DNA from: Salinimicrobium sp964572365
GTDB taxonomy: Bacteria; Bacteroidota; Bacteroidia; Flavobacteriales; Flavobacteriaceae
Reading direction: 5' to 3'
Length of the DNA stretch: 23,135 nucleotides
Assembly (NCBI GenBank): GCA_964572365.1
Contig: CAZNFK010000031.1
Location: 1-23,135 of the forward strand
Shown here: in pieces, positions 14,058 to 20,384 of the stretch
How positions within the stretch are numbered: the stretch's first letter is position 1
Layout: each line of letters opens with the position of its first letter
Notes under the pieces: generated by a model
What the model was told of the DNA's origin: nothing
Database searches by the model: none
The model's input: only the letters and a program-made list of their open reading frames with translations
Position numbers and translations under genes: made by a program

Positions 14058-15722
14058 ATGAAGTTTTTTATTCAATTAATTGTCACTGTTTTTTTAGTTC
14101 AGAATACTGTTGCGCAGCAGCTAACCTCTAATGAATTTAATCCCGAATCAGATCTTAGGGCGCAGCCAAAACTGGTGGTTGGGGTAGTGGTTGATCAAAT
14201 GCGTTACGATTACCTGACCCGTTTCTGGGACAAGTTCGGAAATGAGGGCTTTAAAAAGCTGGTTTCTGAAGGTTTTAATTTCAGAAATACCCACTTTAAT
14301 TATATTCCGACCTACACCGGGCCCGGGCATGCTTCGGTTTATACCGGTGCCGCACCCGAAGCTCATGGGATCATTTCCAATGGCTGGTTTAACAAGTTCG
14401 AAGGGCAGTCAGTGTATTGTGTGGGTGATCCTTCCGTAGAATCCGTAGGGACAAAGGCAGATGCCGGTCAAATGTCTCCTCACCGGTTGATTACCACTAC
14501 GGTAGCCGATGAGAACAGGCTGCACACCCAGATGAGAGGAAAAACCATCGGGATCGCCCTTAAGGACAGGGGGGCTATTCTTCCTGCGGGACACACCGCC
14601 AATGCGGCCTATTGGTTCCATGGACAGGATGAAGGAAAGTGGATCACCAGTTCTTTTTATACCGATGCTTTGCCAATATGGGTGCAGAAATTCAATTCTT
14701 CCGGAAAAGCTGCCGAATATCTGAAACCATGGAAGACTTTATTGGATCCTTCAGAATATATTGAAAGTGGAGTGGATGTCAATGATTTTGAAGGCGGTTT
14801 CAGTGGAAAGGAAGGAACAGGATTTCCATATGACCTGCCAAAGTTGAAGGATCAAAATGGCGGATATGATCTTCTTAAATCAACTCCTTATGGAAATAAC
14901 CTTACTACAGATTTTGCCATTGCCGCCATTGACGGCGAAAAACTTGGGAAAGATGAAATCACGGACTTTCTTGCCGTGAGTTATTCTTCTACAGATTATA
15001 TCGGACATAATTTCGGTGTTAATTCACGTGAAATTCAGGATGCTTACTTGCGACTTGATCAAGATCTTGCCAACCTTTTAAAAGCACTTGATGAAAAAGT
15101 GGGTAAAGGAAATTATACGTTGTTCCTGACTGCCGATCATGGGGGAGTGCATGTTCCTGCTTATTTGCAATCGGTTAAGATCCCAGCAGGGTATTTTGAC
15201 TACGGAAAGTTCAGGGAGGAATTGAATGGTTTCCTTACAGAAAAATATGGGGATGTGCCGCTCATCATGAATATTTCCAACGACCAGATATTCTTTAATT
15301 ATGAGGAACTCGTAAAGAACAAGATCAACCGGGAGGAACTACAAGAAGAAATTGCTCATTTCGGTTTGCAATATGAGATGGTAAACAAGGTGTTTACAAG
15401 ATCTCAACTTGAAGCTACAAGTTATACTGAAGGAATAGCTTCCTCTGTAGATCATGGTTTTCACCAGAAAAGAAGTGGAGATGTGGTACTGGTGCTTGAA
15501 CCTTCGGTAATTTCTTATTCCAGGACCGGGTCAACCCATGGCAGCGGTCAAAATTACGATACCCACGCTCCCTTGATCTTCTTCGGAAAAGGAATAAAAG
15601 CAGGAAATACGCTTGAACGCACAGAGATCGTCGATATCGCGCCCACTGTTTCTGCATTATTGGGAATTCCATTTCCTAATGGAGCTACAGGAAGACCTCT
15701 TTTTATGGCTTTTGAAGAGTGA
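14058..15722 (+). CDS. pafA: PafA-type alkaline phosphatase, periplasmic
   Basis: PafA is a zinc phosphate-monoester phosphatase that frees phosphate from organic sources outside the cytoplasm; Bacteroidota versions are often active whatever the phosphate supply. The 554-residue product begins with a signal peptide ending near TVAQ (17-20). All expected catalytic features are visible and keep the spacing of the Elizabethkingia enzyme: metal ligand D46 in VVVDQMRYD, nucleophile T87 in TYTGPGHAS, N108 in ISNGW, phosphate-binding K169 and R171 in LKDRGAILPAGH, D313/H317 in STDYIGH, D360/H361 in TADHGG and H494 in STHGS. The K-x-R pair separates PafA from related phosphodiesterases. The gene is monocistronic and convergent with the glycosyltransferase, whose 3' end contains its terminator. 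Confidence 0.94.
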   Translation: MKFFIQLIVTVFLVQNTVAQQLTSNEFNPESDLRAQPKLVVGVVVDQMRYDYLTRFWDKFGNEGFKKLVSEGFNFRNTHFNYIPTYTGPGHASVYTGAAPEAHGIISNGWFNKFEGQSVYCVGDPSVESVGTKADAGQMSPHRLITTTVADENRLHTQMRGKTIGIALKDRGAILPAGHTANAAYWFHGQDEGKWITSSFYTDALPIWVQKFNSSGKAAEYLKPWKTLLDPSEYIESGVDVNDFEGGFSGKEGTGFPYDLPKLKDQNGGYDLLKSTPYGNNLTTDFAIAAIDGEKLGKDEITDFLAVSYSSTDYIGHNFGVNSREIQDAYLRLDQDLANLLKALDEKVGKGNYTLFLTADHGGVHVPAYLQSVKIPAGYFDYGKFREELNGFLTEKYGDVPLIMNISNDQIFFNYEELVKNKINREELQEEIAHFGLQYEMVNKVFTRSQLEATSYTEGIASSVDHGFHQKRSGDVVLVLEPSVISYSRTGSTHGSGQNYDTHAPLIFFGKGIKAGNTLERTEIVDIAPTVSALLGIPFPNGATGRPLFMAFEE

Positions 15723-15723
15723 T

Positions 15724-16572
15724 CTAAAAGAGCTTTTTGAACATCTTTTTATACCGGAGCCTTCTTATGAAGGCTCCTTCTTTTTTGGTAACCAGGAAAG
15801 GGGATCTTTTCGAGGCAGCTTTGAAATATCCTGTGAGGTAATCTTTGATCAAGGCCGGTTTTTTCTTTTTTAGAGCTAGTTTGATCGAAGCGATGGTAGT
15901 AATAATGATTCCATATCGAAGTTTATAAAAAGCTTCCCCCTGTTTCCATTTTGCCTTTTGGTTGTAGGTAGAGCCGGTAGGTCTTAAATGCTTTACGTGC
16001 AGGTTTGAATCTGTTATTATTTCCCAACCATGGTATTGTGCAAGTAATTCATCGGCAGTATCCCAGCCCATGGAAGCTCTCAGGCCGCCAATGTCTTTAA
16101 AACATCCTTTTCGGTAGGCTTTTAATGCGCCTCTAATGTGATCTTTGTCGGTAAGACTCTCCAATTTCCAATCTTTTTCGTCTTCTATGTAGCAAAAACC
16201 TCCCACCATTCCGGCCTTGGGGTTTGCTGAAAAATGTTTGCTGATGGTCTCCAGGTAATTCTTCGGAAAGATGAGATCTGCATCGAATTTACAGATAATA
16301 TCATAATCCTCATCCAATTCTTTCAGTCCTTTGTTGAAGGCCTTCACGACTTTACTGCCCGGAAGATGTGCTTCGGAAGAGGTGGTGCTAATCAGAGAAA
16401 TAAAGAAGAATTTTTCTGAAAATTCCTTTACAATATTCGCGGTAGTATCAGAGGATTGGTCATCCACAATAATGGCCCGCGCTGGAGGAAGGGTTTGATC
16501 GGCCAGAGACTGAAGGGTAGCTGCAATAAAAGCTGCCTCATTATGTGCCGGGATGACAATGTAAATTCTCAA
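15724..16572 (-). CDS. Family 2 glycosyltransferase
   Basis: A GT-A fold inverting glycosyltransferase; donor and acceptor cannot be told. The 282-residue product opens with IYIVIPAHNEAAFIAATL (3-20), followed by AIIVDDQSSDTT, where the aspartates bind the nucleotide sugar, and a metal-binding DAD in ICKFDADLIFPKNYL. The region with GWDTADELLAQYHGW matches the acceptor side of the family. The basic C-terminal tail (KKKPALIKDYL and RRLRYKKMFKKLF) may contact the membrane. No ATG is available: the reading frame is closed by an in-frame TAG about 20 bp upstream, and TTG at 16572 is the only plausible start. It stops 1 bp from pafA's end, and its last codons overlap pafA's terminator hairpin. Confidence 0.85.
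   Translation of the reverse strand: MRIYIVIPAHNEAAFIAATLQSLADQTLPPARAIIVDDQSSDTTANIVKEFSEKFFFISLISTTSSEAHLPGSKVVKAFNKGLKELDEDYDIICKFDADLIFPKNYLETISKHFSANPKAGMVGGFCYIEDEKDWKLESLTDKDHIRGALKAYRKGCFKDIGGLRASMGWDTADELLAQYHGWEIITDSNLHVKHLRPTGSTYNQKAKWKQGEAFYKLRYGIIITTIASIKLALKKKKPALIKDYLTGYFKAASKRSPFLVTKKEGAFIRRLRYKKMFKKLF
15756..15786 (+). terminator. pafA terminator embedded in the glycosyltransferase 3' end
   Basis: GGAGCCTTC (15756-15764) pairs perfectly with GAAGGCTCC (15769-15777) across the loop TTAT, then TTCTTTTTT follows at 15778-15786. On the plus strand it is a textbook intrinsic terminator 34 bp after the pafA stop. The same bases, read on the minus strand, encode KKEGAFIRRLR of the glycosyltransferase. 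Confidence 0.85.
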
Positions 16573-16645
16573 TGGTGACGGGACTTTCGGCTAAATTACG
16601 ATTTTTTGCGCTACTGGTGTAAAATCAAAAAATAGGATAAAATAA

Positions 16646-16675
16646 TTGTGTATATGAATCTTATTACTACATTTG
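16646..16675 (+). promoter_or_regulatory. Promoter of the blaI-like / M56-amidase operon
   Basis: TTG at 16646-16648 and TACATTTG at 16668-16675 are separated by exactly 19 bp, the favoured spacing of the Bacteroidota sigma-A promoter (TTG-N19-TAnnTTTG). This is the best promoter in the window. Transcription would start near 16681-16684, leaving a leader under 20 nt. Confidence 0.7.
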
Positions 16676-16681
16676 TAGTAA
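16664..16681 (+). promoter_or_regulatory. BlaI/MecI-type operator palindrome
   Basis: A perfect inverted repeat, TTACTACA-TT-TGTAGTAA, with the core TACA-N2-TGTA known for BlaI and MecI operators. It covers the promoter's -7 box (16668-16675) and the predicted transcription start, so a bound dimer would block RNA polymerase. It ends 19 bp before the repressor gene's ATG, which fits autorepression. Confidence 0.75.
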
Positions 16682-16700
16682 AGAAACTATAATTGTGGAT

Positions 16701-17081
16701 ATGAAGCAACTTACCAAGCCAGAACTACAAGTAATGAAATACCTTTGGAAGATCAAGAAGGGTTACATGAAGGATATTGTTGAGCAGTTTCCTGAGCCTG
16801 CACCTGCTTATACGACAGTTTCCACTCTTGTGGGAAGGATGGTGGATAAAAAGTACATAGGATTTGAAAAGCACGGCAGGGACAAGGAATATTATCCATT
16901 GCTCCAAAAGAATGAATACTTCGGAAGTCAGTTAAAAGGAATGATGTCAGATTTTTTCAACAATTCCACTTCCCAGTTCGCCTCTTTTTTTACAAGGAAT
17001 GCTGATCTCAGTTTGGAGGAATTGAGAGAGCTTGAGGAACTGGTTAAGGAAAAAATAGCCCAAAAAAGAAAAAAAAGATGA
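16701..17081 (+). CDS. BlaI/MecI/CopY-family transcriptional repressor
   Basis: A small DNA-binding repressor. The 126-residue product has an N-terminal winged helix (about 1-70: LTKPELQVMKYLWKIKKGYMKDIVEQF and the recognition-helix region APAYTTVSTLVGRMVDKKYI) and a C-terminal dimerisation part (about 75-126). In staphylococci BlaI is inactivated by proteolysis near an Asn-Phe bond around residue 101; here the region reads FASFFTRNADLS (about 93-104), without an Asn-Phe bond there. I start at the ATG at 16701; an in-frame GTG at 16695 would add two residues. Its stop overlaps the start of the M56-amidase gene by 4 bp (ATGA). A matching palindrome covers its promoter, so it probably represses its own operon. 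Confidence 0.92.
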   Translation: MKQLTKPELQVMKYLWKIKKGYMKDIVEQFPEPAPAYTTVSTLVGRMVDKKYIGFEKHGRDKEYYPLLQKNEYFGSQLKGMMSDFFNNSTSQFASFFTRNADLSLEELRELEELVKEKIAQKRKKR

Positions 17082-18505
17082 TGTTATATGTAATCTCTTC
17101 AATTATTGCCCTAGGCTGCGTCTATCTCGGTTATTTGGTTTTATTAAAGAAGGAAAAGAATTTCGGGTTCATCCGTTTTTATTTTCTGACGGGGTTGATA
17201 TTAGGATTAGGAGCTCCTGCACTTCATATTGACTGGGGAATAGACCTTCCGGAAACCGAAAAAACAGAATTTATTAGTAATGCCAATGATATTTCTAATA
17301 ATGAGCTGGTGGAAAAGACAAGCATAGCGGTTTATGAAAATGATGGGATTAAGATTTCTGACATCCTTCTGTTCTTTTACCTTTTCATATCTGGTTTTCT
17401 TCTATTCAGGTTTGGCCGAAACATTATCTCAATTATTAAACAAGTAGGAGCATGGGACGGAAGGACCTTTAGGAGCCTAAAGATCTTGGAAAATAAAGAA
17501 CAAGGCAATCCATACAGCTTTTTCAGTTATGTATTCGCAAATCTTAAGGATCTGGATGATCCTGATTTTCAAAAATCGGTCATTCCTCATGAAATGGCCC
17601 ATTACCAGGAATTACATACGTTAGACGTTATTTTTGCCGAATTGATCTGCTGTATCTTTTGGTTCAATCCCTTTACCTGGTTGCTAAAATCTAAAATTGT
17701 AGAGAACCATGAGTACCTCGCTGATGCTTTTGTTATAGATACAGGAGTAGACGTGGATAATTATTCGAGCCAACTAATTAATTATGGGGGCCAATGGCCT
17801 GTGCCAATAATCAGCGGATTCAGCTTTATAAAAACCAAAAACCGAATAAATATGTTGTATACAGAGAACACCTCGATTAAACTAAAATCCTTTAGAATAG
17901 GAATGGCATTGCTCCTTATGGTACTGGTATTTACCATTAGTTCATTTTCTTCTCCAAATTTAAATGAAACTCCCTTGATTGTTATCGTTGATGCCGGTCA
18001 CGGTGGAAAAGATACAGGACCCTTAAATGAAAAAGATGTCAATCTTCAGATTTCACAGCAGCTTAAAATTTTAAGTTCAAAAGGAAAAGTAGAGATTGTT
18101 TTAGTAAGAGAAGGAGATGACTTTTTAAGCTTGAAAGACAGGATAGCCTTTGTACAAGGTAAGGAAGCAGACATTTTAATAAGTATACATAGTAATTCTT
18201 CCACCGATCCTTCTAAAAAAGGGGTAGAAGCTTATTATTCACCAGAAAGTAAATTCAACCGGGAATCGTTAGAATTTAGTAAAATCCTGATAAAAAATCA
18301 GGTAGGAGAAGTTATTGAAAGAGGTGAGGTCAAATCGGCCAATTTTAAAATTCTAAGAGACATTCCTATACCCGGTGTACTTTTAGAACTGGGCTACCTT
18401 ACGAATAATGAAGATGCTGCTAAACTTCGAAATCCTGAATATCAAAAAACGATTGCAAAGTCGATTTATAAAGGCCTTGAAGAGATCCAGTCTCAACGGA
18501 AATAA
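17078..18505 (+). CDS. BlaR1-type M56 membrane metallopeptidase fused to N-acetylmuramoyl-L-alanine amidase
   Basis: The 475-residue product joins two zinc enzymes. The N-terminal half has the BlaR1 layout: membrane segments at about 4-23, 30-50 and 95-112, then the M56 protease domain with HEMAH (171-175) and NHEYLAD (210-216, likely third ligand E212), then a last membrane segment at about 272-290. The C-terminal part (about 299-470) is a complete Amidase_3 domain: VDAGHGGKDTG with H308, E318 in NEKDVNL, H371 in ISIHSNSS and E437 in VLLELGYLTNN, which are the expected zinc ligands and catalytic glutamate. By BlaR1 topology it would face the periplasm, where amidases cut MurNAc-L-Ala bonds. 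BlaR1's penicillin-binding domain is absent. Translationally coupled to the repressor (4-bp overlap). Domain identity is firm; the joint function is inference. Confidence 0.9.
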   Translation: MMLYVISSIIALGCVYLGYLVLLKKEKNFGFIRFYFLTGLILGLGAPALHIDWGIDLPETEKTEFISNANDISNNELVEKTSIAVYENDGIKISDILLFFYLFISGFLLFRFGRNIISIIKQVGAWDGRTFRSLKILENKEQGNPYSFFSYVFANLKDLDDPDFQKSVIPHEMAHYQELHTLDVIFAELICCIFWFNPFTWLLKSKIVENHEYLADAFVIDTGVDVDNYSSQLINYGGQWPVPIISGFSFIKTKNRINMLYTENTSIKLKSFRIGMALLLMVLVFTISSFSSPNLNETPLIVIVDAGHGGKDTGPLNEKDVNLQISQQLKILSSKGKVEIVLVREGDDFLSLKDRIAFVQGKEADILISIHSNSSTDPSKKGVEAYYSPESKFNRESLEFSKILIKNQVGEVIERGEVKSANFKILRDIPIPGVLLELGYLTNNEDAAKLRNPEYQKTIAKSIYKGLEEIQSQRK

Positions 18506-18516
18506 AAAAAGAACTG

Positions 18517-18540
18517 GCCCTAATTTTTGGGCGGCTTTTT
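18517..18540 (+). terminator. Weak possible terminator of the repressor/M56-amidase operon
   Basis: GCCC (18517-18520) pairs with GGGC (18529-18532) around an 8-nt loop, and a TTTTT run ends at 18540. An upstream A-run at 18504-18510 could pair with the T-run and lengthen the stem. The hairpin is short, so confidence is low. Confidence 0.35.
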
Positions 18541-18561
18541 AAGTCGCTATTAAAAAGGGCA

Positions 18562-19089
18562 TCAATATCTCCTTTTTTCAGCATAAACCGCGTAATACCT
18601 GGGCGTAAAGTTTCTTAGAATTGGTCTCAACCCGATCTTATTCACAGGATTGGTCCACTTGTGCCGTTTCTTGATCTCCCATCCGGCTTTTTCCAGTAGC
18701 CAGTCAAACTGCCAGTCTTCGAATTCGTGGTAGTGGCGGTCCCATTTATCTGTTTTGCTGCGATAGGCAGGAGAGAACCATAGGCGCAGAGGGACACTTG
18801 CTACCAGCTTATCTGCTTTGATATCGCGGAGCACATTGAAAGGTGCAATGAGATGTTCAAAGATCTCAAAGGCGGTAACTACTTCGGCAGAACTATTTTT
18901 GACAATTTCGGTGTTGAGGTCAAGATCTTCACCGGTCGTATTTGTTACCTGATACCCGTTTTTCTCCATAAGTTCAGAAAAAGGATTTCTCACTCCCAGA
19001 TCCAGAATCTTAGCCGGGGAGGGAATTACTTCTTCTAAAAAATTAAGGGTCTCTTTATATCTTTTGTTCGGAAAGCTGTTTTCGTACAT
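18562..19089 (-). CDS. Class I SAM-dependent methyltransferase-like protein
   Basis: A small protein with the Rossmann-type methyltransferase core. ILDLGVRNPFSELMEKNGYQV carries the SAM-binding motif I (DLG-x-R-x-P), TGEDLDL the acidic strand-2 end and AEVVTAFEIFEHLIAPFNVLRDI the motif IV region, followed by LVASVPLRLWF. At 175 residues it is short; the C-terminal WLLEKAGWEIKKR segment and a basic tail follow. Substrate unknown. I prefer the ATG at 19089, which lies just 1 bp beyond the KAS III stop; the ATG at 19113 would add eight residues overlapping the neighbouring gene by 23 bp. Close spacing suggests co-transcription with the synthase. Confidence 0.72.
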   Translation of the reverse strand: MYENSFPNKRYKETLNFLEEVIPSPAKILDLGVRNPFSELMEKNGYQVTNTTGEDLDLNTEIVKNSSAEVVTAFEIFEHLIAPFNVLRDIKADKLVASVPLRLWFSPAYRSKTDKWDRHYHEFEDWQFDWLLEKAGWEIKKRHKWTNPVNKIGLRPILRNFTPRYYAVYAEKRRY

Positions 19090-19090
19090 T

Positions 19091-20149
19091 CTAGAACTGG
19101 TATACGATCGCATTGATGTTCATACCTGCTCCTACACTGGCGAGGATAACCACATCTCCTTTTTCCAGTTTTTGACCTTCCATTTTGCCTTTCAATACAA
19201 GATCAAGAAGAGTAGGAACTGTCGCGACGCTACTGTTCCCGAGTTTGTTGATACTCATGGGCATGATACCTTCGGGCGGAGTGGTTCCAAATAATTTATA
19301 GAACCTTTTTACGATGGCTTCATCCATTTTCTCATTCGCCTGGTGGATGAGGATTTTCTTGACATCCGTAATGGATTTACCGCTTTTCTCCAGACAGGAT
19401 TTCATTGCGTCAGGTACATGGCTTAAAGCAAACTCATAGATCTTGCGGCCGTGCATTTTGATATATTTGCGTTCATCACCCGGCTCCAGTTTGTTTGACT
19501 TTCCGAAGAAAATAAAATGCGCTTCCTCAAAAGAATAAGTGGCACTTTCATGGGCTAATATACCCCCTTCTTCGTTCGAAGCTTCCACAACGGTCGCTCC
19601 CGCACCATCTGAATAGATCATGGAATCGCGATCGTGTTTGTCAACTACTCTTGAAAGGGTTTCAGAACCTATTACCAGGCATTTTTTAGCCAGCCCGCTT
19701 TTTATGAAAGCACTTGCGTGTATCATTGCTTCCACCCATCCCGGGCATCCAAAAAGAATATCGTAAGCCACACATTTTGGATTCTTGATCCTCAACTTGT
19801 GTTTTACGCGAGTGGCAAGACTGGGCACCGTATCGCTTTGAAGATCATTGTGCAAAACATCTCCGTAGTTATGCGCAACAATGATATAATCAAGTTCCTC
19901 AGGGTTGATATTGGCATCCTCAATAGCTTTATTTGCGGCCAGGTAGGCTATATCTGAATTATTGAGCTCTTTATGAATATAACGTCTCTCGTGAATTCCC
20001 GTGATAGCCTTGAACTTCTCAATGATCACTGAATTAGACTGACTAAAGGCAGAACCGTCTTCATACAGAAATTCATGTTTTTGAAAGTCTGAATTCTTTT
20101 CCACTCTGTTGGGAATGTAGCTCCCAACCCCTGTTATTTTAATGCTCAT
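19091..20149 (-). CDS. 3-oxoacyl-ACP synthase III (FabH/KAS III-like) family protein
   Basis: A thiolase-fold condensing enzyme that joins an acyl-CoA starter with malonyl-ACP, or a relative acting in a specialised pathway. The 352-residue product (ATG at 20149; a GTG at 20152 is also open) has the full Cys-His-Asn triad: C135 in FGCPGWVEAMIH, H269 in ILIHQANEKM and N305 in LGNSSVATVP, plus the C-terminal GDVVILASVGAGMNINA. The N-terminal loop (about 22-45, HEFLYEDGSAFSQSN) is longer than in E. coli FabH and the C-terminus ends YQF, so it may not be the housekeeping initiator of fatty-acid synthesis. It has its own promoter-like box and appears to lead a two-gene unit with the methyltransferase. 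Confidence 0.88.
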   Translation of the reverse strand: MSIKITGVGSYIPNRVEKNSDFQKHEFLYEDGSAFSQSNSVIIEKFKAITGIHERRYIHKELNNSDIAYLAANKAIEDANINPEELDYIIVAHNYGDVLHNDLQSDTVPSLATRVKHKLRIKNPKCVAYDILFGCPGWVEAMIHASAFIKSGLAKKCLVIGSETLSRVVDKHDRDSMIYSDGAGATVVEASNEEGGILAHESATYSFEEAHFIFFGKSNKLEPGDERKYIKMHGRKIYEFALSHVPDAMKSCLEKSGKSITDVKKILIHQANEKMDEAIVKRFYKLFGTTPPEGIMPMSINKLGNSSVATVPTLLDLVLKGKMEGQKLEKGDVVILASVGAGMNINAIVYQF

Positions 20150-20175
20150 CACTTACTTTTTGGGGGTAAAGACTT

Positions 20176-20183
20176 CAAAATTA
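20176..20183 (-). promoter_or_regulatory. Putative -7 box of the KAS III-like gene, TAATTTTG
   Basis: Read on the minus strand, TAATTTTG fits TAnnTTTG and ends 26 bp before the ATG at 20149. No TTG stands at the ideal -33 distance. Confidence 0.4.
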
Positions 20184-20333
20184 ATAAATAGATCTTCAGG
20201 ATTACTGCTTTTTTTTAAATAAAATTCCTCTTTTAGGGAATTCTTATTTTGTTAAGCAATTCTAATCGTCACAATCATAACTTATTAATAAAGAGGCCTA
20301 TTTGTTCAATATGCCATAATCGTGCCGGGAAAC

Positions 20334-20363
20334 AAAAAAACCGAAGGTGGAGTGCCTTCGGTT
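20334..20363 (-). terminator. Intrinsic terminator of gcvP
   Basis: Read on the minus strand, AACCGAAGG (20363-20355) pairs with CCTTCGGTT (20347-20339) around a 7-nt loop, and a T-run to 20334 follows. It starts 21 bp after the gcvP stop. Confidence 0.85.
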
Positions 20364-20384
20364 CTATTATTTTGAATAAGAATC

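Noticed and set aside
17078..17081. Possible frameshift joining the repressor and M56 genes
   Set aside because: The ATGA overlap is a normal translational-coupling junction, and both proteins have complete family-typical ends.
16701..18505. Reading the repressor/M56 pair as a beta-lactam resistance operon
   Set aside because: No beta-lactamase or penicillin-binding sensor domain is present; the C-terminal domain is an amidase, so resistance cannot be inferred.
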